In this document: positions 1-9,272 of the stretch, piece after piece
Position numbering within the stretch: the stretch's first letter is position 1
How the letters are laid out: the number at the start of each line of letters is the position of its first letter
From: Methanosphaera sp.
Lineage (GTDB): Archaea > Methanobacteriota > Methanobacteria > Methanobacteriales > Methanobacteriaceae
Direction: 5' to 3'
Assembly (NCBI GenBank): GCA_017430835.1
Contig: JAFRMD010000095.1
Coordinates: 21,947-85,946 of the forward strand
Length of the DNA stretch: 64,000 nucleotides
Position numbers and translations under genes: made by a program
Notes under the pieces: generated by a model
Seen by the model: the letters and a program-made list of their open reading frames with translations, nothing else
Told to the model about the DNA's origin: nothing
Databases searched by the model: none

Positions 1-316
1 TGATTTGTGATATATCATCTGCAATAGTGTTTCCACGTACAGTTTTTCTTCTTCTTAATCCTTTAGTGGTTGGTTTGAATCCTATGCCTTCACTTACTAA
101 ACTTTTGAATCTTCTAGTTCCGTTTACATCAGGTTTCATTGGAAAACCGTTTTTGTCACTTCCACCAGTAATTTTAAGTTTGTAACCTTTAAGTCCTAAG
201 ATTCCACCGTTAAATTCGTCCCCAATTTTAAGTCCGTTTACAGTTTTTGCATCGTTATCTGCTAATTCTACTTGGTATGTTTCATCTGCATCTGATACTA
301 CTACTTTATATGCCAT
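1..316 (-). CDS. rps6e: 30S ribosomal protein S6e (C-terminus beyond window)
   Basis: The minus strand reads MAYKVVVSDADETYQVEL from an ATG at 316, and the frame stays open to base 1, so the 3' end lies outside the window. The order GLKIGDEFNG, then KITGGSDKNGFPMKPDVNG, then a basic segment with RRKTVRGN is characteristic of S6e, a small-subunit protein shared by archaea and eukaryotes. A GGAGG motif sits eight bases before the ATG. It follows infB on the same strand after about 77 bases, so it may be the last visible gene of the translation cluster read from rpl7ae. Confidence 0.95.
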   Translation of the reverse strand, partial: MAYKVVVSDADETYQVELADNDAKTVNGLKIGDEFNGGILGLKGYKLKITGGSDKNGFPMKPDVNGTRRFKSLVSEGIGFKPTTKGLRRRKTVRGNTIADDISQI

Positions 317-393
317 TATAGGCCTCCATTTAATTGTTTTTTAAGTAATTATTTATTGTAGTTACTTATACTACATTCCATTATTGTAATGAC

Positions 394-2235
394 TTAGTAA
401 AAGTCTTCATATTCATCCTCATCTAGAGTGTCAAGTTCACTCCAATCAGTATTTATAACACCCCAATTAGGATCTAAACTCTGTTGTTTAATCTCCTGAA
501 GTTCTTCAAGTGTATGAAGTTCATCATCCAATAGCTTATCACTTAATTCACTGAAAATTGCAAGGAAGTTAGGTTCATCCATGTCAACATATAAAATGTC
601 GCCTTCTTCAAAATCCTTTTCAAAAGTTGCATCAGCAATAGCCATTGCAACTTTAGAACCTCTTGAAGCTTTAGATAAACTTTCACCATTATCTTCCATA
701 CTTTCTACTGTACCAACATAATTCCCTTTGTCATTTATTAGAACAGCACCTTTCTCAATAATTCCTGACATAATTTCTACACCAGCAATTGCAGGTTTAC
801 TGTTACGGAATACTAGTTTTGGCATGATTCGTATTGTAGATGGTCTGATAATAGATTTTAATTTTTCCTTTTTTTGACGTTCTTTTGCAGTCATTACCCA
901 TTCAAGGTAATCTTCAGTCAATTGATAAATTACTTTATCTTGGAATACCATGATTTCTTGGTCATTAAGTTCTTCCTCAGCTGAAGGCAATATGTTCACA
1001 TTAAATGCTACTATAACTCCATATTTTTCATCTTCTTCAGCCATGATTGATGCATTAATAATATCCCTACGAGAAATATCTCCCATTTCTGCCGATTTGA
1101 TTGGAATATCCTTACTGTTTAAGATATTTACTAATGCTTCAAGTGAACCAAGAGTATCTGCTTTTACTATAATTCCGACATCGTTAGTTTGAATACGAAT
1201 GTTATCTACTTCTGATAATAATTCATCTTCTATACGTAAGCTTTCATCATTAGCTACTTTTAATGGAGAACCAGACACTACATCATCAACATGAGGTGCA
1301 ACAATTTTCACACCTGCTGCTGCAACGATCTCATCAGCATCTTCAAACAACGTTTTAGATTCCCTAATTTCTTCTAATGCTTTAGGTTTTAACAATGCCC
1401 TGATCTTAGTAGAAATTACTTTATGATCTTTAGTTAACATCATTATATTGTCGTCTTTGTTTAAAACTCCATCATATAATATTGTATCTATTGTTAAACC
1501 AAGTCCTTTTTCTTCTTTTACTTCAAGAACTGTACCCGATGCTGGAGCATCTTCTTCAATTTGTAATTGTTCTTTAAGATATTGATAAGCCAGACCTAAA
1601 AGCATTGTTAGTAATTCAGGTACTCCTTCACCTGTTTTAGCACTGATAGGCACTATAGTTATTTGACTTGCAAAATTGCTTATTCTGTCAAATCGTTCTG
1701 ATTCAAAACCTTCCTCATGTAACGTACCAACAATCTCATAAATCTTTTGATCCAAATCAAATGCAACATTTTTATGTTGATTTTGAATTACTTCAGTAAA
1801 AGATGCATGTTTAGTAGAATTCCACCCTGGAATTCTATCAATTTTATTTGCTGCTACTACGAAAGGTGTTTTTGATGATTTTAAGATATTTAAAGCTTCA
1901 TAAGTTTGTGGTTTAAATCCTTCACTTATATCCATTATAAGAATTGCTAAATCTGCTAAAGATCCACCACGTTTACGTAATGTTGTAAAAGCTTCATGGC
2001 CGGGAGTATCAATAAAAAATAATCCTGGCAAAATACCTTCAATTTTCATTTTTTTTAGGAAATCACCACAGATTGATGATATAACATCCATTGGTATTTC
2101 AGTTGCACCAATATGCTGAGTAATTCCACCAGCTTCTTTAGATGCAATAGTACTTCCTCTAATATAATCAAGCAATGTAGTCTTTCCATGATCCACATGG
2201 CCTAAAATTGACACTATAGGTGATCTTGTTTTCAT
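394..2235 (-). CDS. infB: Translation initiation factor aIF5B (IF-2 type GTPase)
   Basis: GTPase that promotes ribosomal subunit joining and placement of initiator tRNA. The G1 motif GHVDHGKTT lies close to the N-terminus, followed by DTPGHEAF (G3), NKID (G4) and SAKTGEG (G5), then the beta-barrel and C-terminal domains. At about 613 residues without a long N-terminal extension, it has the compact archaeal form, and no intein interrupts it. The frame could open at 2256 (MFLGDKK), but AGGGGAT lies just before the inner ATG at 2235 (MKTRSP), so that start is preferred. It lies between ndk and rps6e on the same strand. Confidence 0.96.
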   Translation of the reverse strand: MKTRSPIVSILGHVDHGKTTLLDYIRGSTIASKEAGGITQHIGATEIPMDVISSICGDFLKKMKIEGILPGLFFIDTPGHEAFTTLRKRGGSLADLAILIMDISEGFKPQTYEALNILKSSKTPFVVAANKIDRIPGWNSTKHASFTEVIQNQHKNVAFDLDQKIYEIVGTLHEEGFESERFDRISNFASQITIVPISAKTGEGVPELLTMLLGLAYQYLKEQLQIEEDAPASGTVLEVKEEKGLGLTIDTILYDGVLNKDDNIMMLTKDHKVISTKIRALLKPKALEEIRESKTLFEDADEIVAAAGVKIVAPHVDDVVSGSPLKVANDESLRIEDELLSEVDNIRIQTNDVGIIVKADTLGSLEALVNILNSKDIPIKSAEMGDISRRDIINASIMAEEDEKYGVIVAFNVNILPSAEEELNDQEIMVFQDKVIYQLTEDYLEWVMTAKERQKKEKLKSIIRPSTIRIMPKLVFRNSKPAIAGVEIMSGIIEKGAVLINDKGNYVGTVESMEDNGESLSKASRGSKVAMAIADATFEKDFEEGDILYVDMDEPNFLAIFSELSDKLLDDELHTLEELQEIKQQSLDPNWGVINTDWSELDTLDEDEYEDFY

Positions 2236-2586
2236 TTTTTTATCCCCTAAAAACATATTTCCTGTAAAATACAGGTTATTAAAAATTATGTATTATTTAA
2301 CAGTAGGTTAAATAAGTTAGTGTTCCATTCCATTTAAAACCTGAAATACTGATATAATCATTGAATGTTCCTGAAAAAACTTTATTATCCCTAAGTAGAA
2401 CTATCACTTATTTCAAATATTCTAAGTTCCTAATCAATATGAAAATTTTTTTAATTATTATTTGCGCAAATTAAAATAAATATTGTTATGGTTTCTGATA
2501 AATACTGATTAAAAAACTTTAATATTCTGTATCTACATTACAATAATAGCAAAAAGAGCAAATAAAAGAAATATTCCTTATGGCTC
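2236..2586. other. Intergenic, infB leader region
   Basis: About 350 bases between ndk and infB with no credible reading frame. The one distinct feature is the 12-bp palindrome ATTTGCGCAAAT (2460-2471), a GC island in AT-rich DNA. It could be an operator for the downstream infB transcript. No clear TATA box was identified. Confidence 0.4.
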
Positions 2587-3039
2587 TTATTCATATATAA
2601 TATCTTCATCAGGTAATTCATAGTCACAGAATTCTGATTCATTGAAGAATAAATTTATTTCTCTTACTGCTGATTCTTCAGAATCTGAAGCATGAATAAC
2701 ATTACGTCCTAAATCAATTGCATAATCTGCACGAATAGTTCCGACATCAGCTTCTTTAGGATTGGTTGCTCCTACCATTTTTCTAACCATATTGATTACA
2801 TCATCAGCTTCTAATACCATAGCGAAAACTGGTCCGCTGGTAATGTAAGTTACTAAATCATTGAAAAATGGTTTTTCACTATGTTCACCATAATGAGTTT
2901 TTGCAAGATCCTCTGAAATCATAAGAGTTTTTGCTGCTATTATCTTAATACCACGTTCTTCAAATCTTGATAAAATTTTACCTGTTAATCTCCTTTTGAC
3001 TGCATCAGGTTTTAACATGGCGAATGTTCTTTGCTTCAT
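2587..3039 (-). CDS. ndk: Nucleoside diphosphate kinase
   Basis: Transfers the gamma phosphate from ATP to nucleoside diphosphates through a phospho-histidine. MKQRTFAMLKPDAVKR is the classic N-terminus, and the catalytic histidine is in NVIHASDS (His116). At 150 residues it is full length for the family. Its ATG overlaps the stop codon of rpl24e (ATGA), which implies translational coupling. The ndk gene following L7Ae, S28e and L24e is the conserved arrangement of methanogen ribosomal clusters. Confidence 0.97.
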   Translation of the reverse strand: MKQRTFAMLKPDAVKRRLTGKILSRFEERGIKIIAAKTLMISEDLAKTHYGEHSEKPFFNDLVTYITSGPVFAMVLEADDVINMVRKMVGATNPKEADVGTIRADYAIDLGRNVIHASDSEESAVREINLFFNESEFCDYELPDEDIIYE

Positions 3040-3194
3040 TGTTTAACCCACTTAACTTTTCTTGGAATTCTTCCAAGTTTATCATTTTTTTCACATTTAC
3101 TACTACAGAAGAAAGAAATTGATCCATCTCTTTGGACGTACATTTTACCTGTACCTTCTGGAATTTCTTCTCCACAGAATGAACATGTTCTCAT
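3036..3194 (-). CDS. rpl24e: 50S ribosomal protein L24e
   Basis: A 52-residue zinc-ribbon ribosomal protein. It begins MRTCSFCGEEIPEGTGKMYV and has a CxxC-type pair near the N-terminus and a second pair in FFCSSKC, the four-cysteine zinc site of L24e. The C-terminus is basic (GRIPRKVKWVKQ). Its TGA overlaps the ndk ATG by two bases. It lies between rps28e and ndk as in other methanogens. Confidence 0.94.
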   Translation of the reverse strand: MRTCSFCGEEIPEGTGKMYVQRDGSISFFCSSKCEKNDKLGRIPRKVKWVKQ

Positions 3195-3266
3195 TTTAAA
3201 ACTCCTAAAAATTCTATTAAAAAAGAATATCCATACAATAAAAAATGTTAAAATAAACTCCTATAC

Positions 3267-3473
3267 TTATGGAGTTCTGATTTCCTTAGCTTCTCTTATT
3301 GTATCTAGTAACATTAATACGTCGCCTTCTTTAATAGCACCCATAACGTTTCTAGTGAGTATTCTTCCTTTATCTCTTCCATCAAGTATTCTGCATTTTA
3401 CTTGCATTACTTCTCCAGTCATTCCTGTTCTTTTTAAAACTTCAATAACTTCAGCTGGAGTACCGTCTTCCAT
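3267..3473 (-). CDS. rps28e: 30S ribosomal protein S28e
   Basis: A 68-residue OB-fold protein of the small subunit, located near the mRNA exit path in archaeal and eukaryal ribosomes. The core [20 protein letters not shown] followed by [12 protein letters not shown] and a C-terminal REAKEIRTP are family hallmarks. It starts at ATG 3473 with GGTGAT upstream. The gene sits between rpl7ae and rpl24e. Confidence 0.96.
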   Translation of the reverse strand: MEDGTPAEVIEVLKRTGMTGEVMQVKCRILDGRDKGRILTRNVMGAIKEGDVLMLLDTIREAKEIRTP

Positions 3474-3690
3474 ATAATCACCTTTGAATAGTTGATTGGT
3501 TAATTAAATACATTTACCGAAGTGAGCCTAAAAGTGTTTAAAAAATTAATAGAAAGAATAGTTCTAAAAAATCAATACCCTCAATGAATATTCATTTTAT
3601 TATATTAACTTATCTTTTAATTGTAAAATTTAATAATACTTTTAGTTCCAACTTCAAAGTAAGATTGTTTCATCAATAATCCAATCGAAA

Positions 3691-4062
3691 TTAGTTTTTG
3701 AGTTCTGCGACTTTTTCTACGATTTCGTTAACTAATTCTTGACCTTCACCTGCATCGATAATACAAGCAGATGCGGTTCCAACTTTAAGTCCAGCAGCTT
3801 CTCCTAATTCTTCTTTGGTTGGAAGGTATGCGTAAGGAATTTCTTTTTCTTCTGCTAAGATAGGTAAGTGTGCTACAATTTCTGCTGGTTCAATATCTTC
3901 AGCAATAATTGCTAATGCAACATTGTTTCTTTCAATGTTTTTGGTAACTTCGTTAGTTCCTTTTCCAATTTTACCTGTGTCTCTTGCGATTTCTAAAGCT
4001 TCATAAACTTTATCAGCTATTTCTTTTGGTACTTCAAATTTTACATATACTGAATTTGCCAT
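3691..4062 (-). CDS. rpl7ae: Ribosomal protein L7Ae
   Basis: Binds kink-turn RNA in the large subunit, and in archaea also in box C/D and H/ACA guide RNPs and RNase P. The 123-residue protein has the conserved segments [12 protein letters not shown] and [17 protein letters not shown], then [24 protein letters not shown] precedes the ATG at 4062. It is the first gene of the minus-strand cluster, and a TATA box lies about 100 bases upstream. Confidence 0.97.
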   Translation of the reverse strand: MANSVYVKFEVPKEIADKVYEALEIARDTGKIGKGTNEVTKNIERNNVALAIIAEDIEPAEIVAHLPILAEEKEIPYAYLPTKEELGEAAGLKVGTASACIIDAGEGQELVNEIVEKVAELKN

Positions 4063-4469
4063 TTAATTGTCCTCCAATTATCATCTGGTTTTAACCATCC
4101 ATTTCAAGAAAATAAATATAATTGCATTAATTTTAAAATTAAATGTTTTAAAATCTTATCATATTATATAAAATAATAATCAAACACAAATTATTATCTA
4201 AACTCTTGTTGTCTGATTAAATGACCATTCTAAAAAATATAATTTATATAATAAAAAATATTCTAATTTAAAACTCCTTAATGAGTGATACTCATTCGCT
4301 CACAGTTTTAAGTATGTTAAAAATTAGTTATTTAATAGTATGTTCATACTATAATAAATACTTTATGTAGTGATTAATTAGAATTTAGAAGTAGACCTCA
4401 AAAAGTAGAAGCATTAAATTATAAAAAAATTCAACACTAATAAAAAAAAAACTAGAAAGAAAAGGTCAA
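4063..4469. other. Intergenic with rpl7ae promoter and a short hairpin
   Basis: About 400 bases of very AT-rich DNA upstream of rpl7ae and downstream of the acyltransferase gene, both on the minus strand. Besides the TATA box at 4164-4173 it contains a perfect hairpin ATGAGT-GAT-ACTCAT (4281-4295), which may end the acyltransferase transcript or bind a protein. No reading frame of note. Confidence 0.4.
4164..4173 (-). promoter_or_regulatory. TATA box for the rpl7ae cluster
   Basis: The minus strand reads TTTTATATAA, an excellent match to the archaeal TATA element. Transcription would start about 25 bases downstream, near 4138, giving a leader of roughly 75 bases that contains the GGAGG before rpl7ae. 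Predicted from sequence only. Confidence 0.5.
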
Positions 4470-5516
4470 CTAAGCCTTTTTCATTCCAGTAAAATAATGT
4501 AAAACTGGTATTTTATTCATCAAAAGCAACAATGCTGAAACAACGACAATAATTATCAACGTTAAAATGGGTACATTAATAAATGGACTAATATTGATAT
4601 TAAATATCAATCGGATAGGAACCAATATGTGAATTAAATATAATCCGTAAGTCATTTCAGCAAATTTCATAGCATAATTATTTACGGAGTTTACATAATT
4701 ACCAAATAATTTTTCATAATCCAAATTTTTACAAATTAGAAACATTCCCATAGCTTTAAGAACAAAAAATGGAGATAAATTCTGTAAAACAATATAACTT
4801 AAGTCTAGCTGTTGACTAACTAAACAAGGTATATATATACTAAAAAATGTCATAAAAGTCCCAATAACAAATAGAATTAAACCAAAAGTTACACTATTGA
4901 AATATTTTGAATCATTTTTACTTAGATAAAATCCCAATAAAAAAAATCCGATATGTCCTACAAATAGATTCAAATATGAAAGTAACATAAAATGAATACC
5001 TGCATAATTAAGTACCAATACTGCAAACCAGACTATTAAAAAATATTCTATTTCTTTTTCTGTAGCATTTTTTATCCATTTATATAATATAGGTAGCATT
5101 AAATAGAATCCTATTATCATGTAGATATACCAAAATTCTTCAGAAATAATAAATGGATCTAGTAATGAGCAAATAAATAAATTTAAAAATTCTGGCAAAG
5201 AATTTACTACAAAATAATGATCAATCAGAATCATTTTCAGCAATATTATAAAAATCCAAAAGATAAACGGCACCATTACTCTTTTAATTCGATGAGGTAT
5301 ATTTTCTAAACTTTGAGGCCTATCCAATAGCAACAACCCTGAAACCATGATAAATAATAATACTCCCGATCGAGTTATTGAGGAAAACACCACTCCATGA
5401 TACCATAATGAAGAAAACAATGTTGTTTTAGATAAATAATCCCCTGACAAGTGAACTCCTATCACGCCAATTATACCAATTATTCTCAAATAATCCGCAT
5501 AAACAATTCGTTCCAT
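4470..5516 (-). CDS. Membrane acyltransferase, acyltransferase-3 (OafA/NolL) type
   Basis: Polytopic membrane protein of about 348 residues with roughly ten hydrophobic helices. The N-terminus MERIVYADYLRIIGIIGVIGVH matches the acyltransferase-3 signature (basic residue, DYLRIIG, then a histidine in the first helix). Relatives acetylate or acylate extracellular or cell-wall polysaccharides, but the substrate here cannot be read from sequence. The longest frame starts at 5528, but that ATG has no ribosome-binding site; the ATG at 5516 gives the family N-terminus and is preceded by TTGATT. It is monocistronic and divergent from the lipid gene. Confidence 0.8.
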   Translation of the reverse strand: MERIVYADYLRIIGIIGVIGVHLSGDYLSKTTLFSSLWYHGVVFSSITRSGVLLFIMVSGLLLLDRPQSLENIPHRIKRVMVPFIFWIFIILLKMILIDHYFVVNSLPEFLNLFICSLLDPFIISEEFWYIYMIIGFYLMLPILYKWIKNATEKEIEYFLIVWFAVLVLNYAGIHFMLLSYLNLFVGHIGFFLLGFYLSKNDSKYFNSVTFGLILFVIGTFMTFFSIYIPCLVSQQLDLSYIVLQNLSPFFVLKAMGMFLICKNLDYEKLFGNYVNSVNNYAMKFAEMTYGLYLIHILVPIRLIFNINISPFINVPILTLIIIVVVSALLLLMNKIPVLHYFTGMKKA

Positions 5517-5752
5517 AAAAATCAACATTTTAATTTAAATTATATTAAATTTAATTTAATTATTTGTATTTAATTAATATTTTATAATAAAAAATATTTA
5601 ATATCAATTATTTATGTTAATATATAGATAATCATTTTTCCAAGGATGGGAAGAATAGTTAAGTTTTTTACTGGATCACAAAACTTAAATGTAAAAAATA
5701 TTTTAAAAATAGAATTACATAATATCTAATATAAATAATATAGTGGAGTTTT

Positions 5753-6574
5753 ATGAATTCATATATTGAAATTTTAAGACCGGGTAATGCCATGATGGCA
5801 TTAATTGCAGTACTTCTTATGGCAATAATAAATCATACATATAACATTTATATTGTTATAGGAGCAGTTAGTGTTTTTATTGCTACTGGTGCAGGAAATG
5901 CTATAAATGATTACTGTGATTATGAAATCGATAAAATCAATAAGCCTAACCGACCAATACCATCTGGTCGTATAAAATTAAAAAATGCATTATATTACAG
6001 TTTGATACTTTTTGTCATTGCAACAATTCTTGGTTTTCTCATATCCTTCGAAAATGGAATTATGGTAATTATATGCTCAATATTAATGATTATATATGCA
6101 TACGATTTTAAACAAAGATGCATTATAGGTAATATAACAGTAGCATTACTTACAGGATTAACTTTTGTATATGGTTCTTTGATAACTCATGATTTATATC
6201 TTGGAGTTATTCTAGGATTTTTTGCATTTTTAATGACATTATCCAGAGAAATTATTAAAGATACTGAGGATGTTGAAGGAGATTTAAAAGAAGGTGCACA
6301 TACATTACCTATAGAATATGGTAATAAACTCGCCATCACTATAGCTACAATATTAAATATTTTAACTTGTATTCTTAGCCCAGTACTATATATTTATAAT
6401 ATCTTTTCAATGACTTATCTCATAATTGTAGTATTAGCAGATATAATTTTCATATACTCAGCAATACTTGCAATTAAAGATGATTCAAAAGAAAATTTAC
6501 ATAAAGTATCAAAGTACATGAAAATTGCTATGATTATAGCATTCATATCATTTGCTTTAGGAAGTATAATTTAA
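5753..6574 (+). CDS. Digeranylgeranylglyceryl phosphate synthase (UbiA family)
   Basis: Attaches the second geranylgeranyl chain to geranylgeranylglyceryl phosphate, an essential step in archaeal membrane-lipid synthesis. The 273-residue integral membrane protein has the UbiA prenyl-diphosphate site NDYCDYEIDKINKPNRPIPSG at about residues 52-72 (aspartates D53, D56, D60), and a second Asp-rich motif in REIIKDTEDVEGD. The length fits archaeal DGGGP synthases. GGAG precedes the ATG. The cdc6 gene follows after 23 bases, so the two may be cotranscribed. Confidence 0.9.
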   Translation: MNSYIEILRPGNAMMALIAVLLMAIINHTYNIYIVIGAVSVFIATGAGNAINDYCDYEIDKINKPNRPIPSGRIKLKNALYYSLILFVIATILGFLISFENGIMVIICSILMIIYAYDFKQRCIIGNITVALLTGLTFVYGSLITHDLYLGVILGFFAFLMTLSREIIKDTEDVEGDLKEGAHTLPIEYGNKLAITIATILNILTCILSPVLYIYNIFSMTYLIIVVLADIIFIYSAILAIKDDSKENLHKVSKYMKIAMIIAFISFALGSII

Positions 6575-6597
6575 TTATTTTTGGAGGAAATAACAGA

Positions 6598-7746
6598 ATG
6601 GATTTAAACGATATTTTAATGTACGATGAAACTATCTTCCAAGACATGACCGTATTTAATTCAGATTATTTGCCTGAAAATTTTATGTTACGAAAACCTC
6701 AAATGGAAGAAATGGCTTTATCTTTAAGACCTGCATTAATGAAAGGCAAACCTATTAATAATATTATTTTAGGACCGCCCGCTACTGGAAAAACTACTGC
6801 AATTAAGAAATTATTTGAAATGGCTGAACTTGACTGTGAAGATGAAATTATTTGTGTCTATGTAAATTGTCAATTACATTCAACAAAGTTTGACATATTC
6901 TCTCAGATTCATAAAAAGATTTTTGGTCATGCCCCACCAGAAACAGGCATTCCATTTGCAAGAGTATATAACAGCATCATGAATGAATTATATGATAGTG
7001 AAAAAGCATTGATTGTTGCTTTAGATGATATCAACCATTTATTCCAGGGAAATATGATTAGTGAAATATTCTATGATATCTTACGTGCACATGAATCTTT
7101 TGAAGGAGTTAGAACAGGAATATTTGCTGTTTTATCAGATATTGAATTTAGGCATGTTTTAGATAAAAATGTGGGATCAATATTTAATGCGAATGAAATT
7201 AATTTCAACCCATATAATTATGAGGAAACTTACCAAATTCTTCAAGAAAGAGCCCGATTAGGATTTTTCCCCAATGTTATTGATGATTCTTTGATTGAAA
7301 AAATTACAGATTATACATTTGAGAATGGAGATTTACGTTTAGGTATTGATTTGTTAAGAATTAGTGGTAATAATGCTGAAATTAAAGCAAATCGTATAAT
7401 TCAAGAGGAAGATGTTGATAAAGCTTTAGAATCTGCGAATAGTATTAGTTTAAGATACATTCTTAATTCATTATCTGATAAAGAACAAAAACTTCTTCGT
7501 TTTATTACTAGAGTAAATAGTAAAGAAATTACAGCGGGAGAATTATATAAAGAGTATAATCGTGAAAATAAGATTAGTTATTCTACTTTTGGCAGACTTG
7601 TTAATAAATTAGAATTTTTAAGATTAATAGATACTACTTATACAGGTAATGGTCAAAAAGGTAATTCAAGATTCATCACCCTAAGATTCAATGCTAAGCT
7701 TATTAGGGAGAATTTACCTAAAAGAAGAATAAATAGAAAAAGTTAA
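6598..7746 (+). CDS. cdc6: Orc1/Cdc6-type replication initiator
   Basis: Origin recognition protein that binds origin repeats and loads the MCM helicase. It is an AAA+ ATPase with Walker A GPPATGKTT at residues 59-67, Walker B in LIVALDDINHLF, a sensor-like TGIFAVLSD segment, and a C-terminal winged-helix region (about 290-380) for DNA binding. At 382 residues it is full length. GGAGG lies ten bases before the ATG. It is immediately followed by a repeat-rich non-coding region that looks like the origin, the usual arrangement in archaea. Confidence 0.93.
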   Translation: MDLNDILMYDETIFQDMTVFNSDYLPENFMLRKPQMEEMALSLRPALMKGKPINNIILGPPATGKTTAIKKLFEMAELDCEDEIICVYVNCQLHSTKFDIFSQIHKKIFGHAPPETGIPFARVYNSIMNELYDSEKALIVALDDINHLFQGNMISEIFYDILRAHESFEGVRTGIFAVLSDIEFRHVLDKNVGSIFNANEINFNPYNYEETYQILQERARLGFFPNVIDDSLIEKITDYTFENGDLRLGIDLLRISGNNAEIKANRIIQEEDVDKALESANSISLRYILNSLSDKEQKLLRFITRVNSKEITAGELYKEYNRENKISYSTFGRLVNKLEFLRLIDTTYTGNGQKGNSRFITLRFNAKLIRENLPKRRINRKS

Positions 7747-7871
7747 TATAACATAAAGTAATCGTTTAATAGTACTGAATCAAATATTAGAAAATTTTGG
7801 TTATGCTTTCTTTTTGTAGCTATTTTTTGAATACCTTCCTTTTTTAATTCTTTTTCTTTAGAGTTTAACAT
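7743..7871 (-). CDS. Possible small basic protein (42 aa)
   Basis: A 42-codon frame on the minus strand starts at ATG 7871 with AAGGTGAT placed correctly upstream, and ends inside the last codons of cdc6. The product begins MLNSKEKELKKEGIQKIATK and is strongly basic at its N-terminal half. Support is only the strong ribosome-binding site and the 57-residue gene on the same strand just upstream. No family recognised; it may be a chance frame. Confidence 0.3.
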   Translation of the reverse strand: MLNSKEKELKKEGIQKIATKRKHNQNFLIFDSVLLNDYFMLY

Positions 7872-7911
7872 AGCAATCACCTTCTCTTTTGGAGTATATT
7901 ATTGTGTTTTT

Positions 7912-8085
7912 TTAAATTGTTCCTGCAATTATAATAATTTTCAAGGATAATAAGAATAATATTGAAACTGCAACAATTGTTAGTACTGCATTCAAGTCAT
8001 ATTCTTTTATGTTTATATCATTTACAATGAAATCTTTTTTTGGTTCTAGGGTTCTAACCTTGTTACGTTTTATAATTTCAAACAT
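7912..8085 (-). CDS. Small single-span membrane protein
   Basis: A 57-residue frame starting at ATG 8085 with AGGTGAT four bases upstream. A GTG nine bases further up is too close to this motif to be the start. The first ~35 residues are charged (MFEIIKRNKVRTLEPKKD), followed by one hydrophobic segment (LTIVAVSILFLLSLKIIII) near the C-terminus. This looks like a C-tail-anchored protein. Function unknown; it lies between cdc6 and the origin-like repeats. Confidence 0.5.
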   Translation of the reverse strand: MFEIIKRNKVRTLEPKKDFIVNDINIKEYDLNAVLTIVAVSILFLLSLKIIIIAGTI

Positions 8086-8198
8086 TTTTATCACCTATAA
8101 TAGAAATAATGAAAATCGCATGATAATAGATAATTGACTAATTTAATCATGTTTCCTACTTTTTTGTATTTACTTTTGAGCATATAAAGGGCATCTTA

Positions 8199-8520
8199 GG
8201 CCTCTTGAATAGTATTGGGGGGTCTTGACAAGTAAAATAGGAGGTATTGAAAATTAATAATGGGGGGTGTTGATAAGTAATCAGGGTGCTTTTAAAAAAT
8301 TAAAAAACACAACATGGAAACTAAAGAATTATTCATACAATATTTATAAAAAAGTAATAATTTTATATCAAAAATGAAGGGGGTTGTGAAAACTACCATT
8401 TAGGGGGTATTGAAAACTACATGAAAATGTAATAAATAATGTAAAATAATTATTAAATTTATAAAAAAGTGAGGGGGTCTTGATAAGTACTCCAAAAAAA
8501 CAACACGCAAACTACAAGAT
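8199..8520 (+). repeat. Origin-like repeat array beside cdc6
   Basis: At least five same-orientation copies of a G-rich motif, consensus GGGGGTNTTGANAANTAC, lie at 8217-8234, 8262-8279, 8379-8396, 8403-8420 and 8473-8490. Weaker copies are at 8199-8214, 8240-8256 and 8283-8297. Two further elements share an AAACTA core (about 8306-8323 and 8500-8515). A run of Gs next to a TTGA/TTGAAA core resembles the composition of archaeal origin recognition boxes. The flanking ~300 bases toward 8800 are almost pure AT, suitable as an unwinding element. With cdc6 adjacent, this is probably a chromosomal replication origin (inference). Confidence 0.75.
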
Positions 8521-8809
8521 AAATTAAAAAATAAAACAAAATAATACTTTAAATTGATACAAAAAAGCAAAATATAAGATTACAAAGAATATAATACAAA
8601 CCAATTACCTAATCATCATAGAAAAATATTATTTTAATTACTATTAGTTTTATCAAGTAGGATGAATAGAACAAAGAATTTAAAGAATAATTATTACTTA
8701 AATAATTTTTTATGAATTTATTAGAATTTTTATTAAAAAAATACCCATTGAAAATTATTTTTAATTAAATTCAAAAATTGATTAAATAAAAATAAACAAA
8801 AATAAAACC

Positions 8810-9247
8810 ATGAGCAATATAAATTCTAATTACAAATATTTTGATACAACAGCCGACATAGGAATTGAAGTTAAAGCTAATTCCATCGAAGAAGCATTAA
8901 AATTATCCGCACATGCAACATTAAATCTTATTACTGATATTGACAATATTAAACCAAAAATATCAAAAAAAATAGAAATTGAATCTGAAGACGAATACGG
9001 ATTATTATATGATTGGATAACTGAATTACTAATATTATTAGATAGTGAAAATTTCATGACATCCAAATATGATATAAAAACCACCAAAACAAATGAAAAT
9101 TACCTTTTAACAGGAACAATATATGGTGACACATACAATACCGACATTTACAATTATAAAACAGAAGTAAAAGCAATAACATATCATGAAATGAATATTG
9201 AAAAACAGGATGAACAAATTACTATAAAATTCATAGTAGATTTATAA
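8810..9247 (+). CDS. Archease, RtcB tRNA ligase activator
   Basis: Small acidic metal-binding protein (145 aa) that activates the RNA ligase RtcB for multiple-turnover ligation of tRNA exons. FDTTADIGIEVKANSIEEAL matches the archease N-terminus (commonly DHTADIG; the His is Thr here). LLYDWITELLILLD and the C-terminal VKAITYHEMNIEK segment are also conserved. No Shine-Dalgarno motif is visible, so it may be translated from a short or leaderless mRNA. Its partner rtcB lies about 3.3 kb downstream on the same strand, across an antisense surface-protein gene. Confidence 0.9.
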   Translation: MSNINSNYKYFDTTADIGIEVKANSIEEALKLSAHATLNLITDIDNIKPKISKKIEIESEDEYGLLYDWITELLILLDSENFMTSKYDIKTTKTNENYLLTGTIYGDTYNTDIYNYKTEVKAITYHEMNIEKQDEQITIKFIVDL

Positions 9248-9272
9248 AAAAAATGTTGTAAGGTTTTTACAC

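Noticed and set aside
8217..8490. CRISPR array
   Set aside because: Repeats are 18 bases with irregular spacing and variable sequence; they lie next to cdc6 and have no cas genes.
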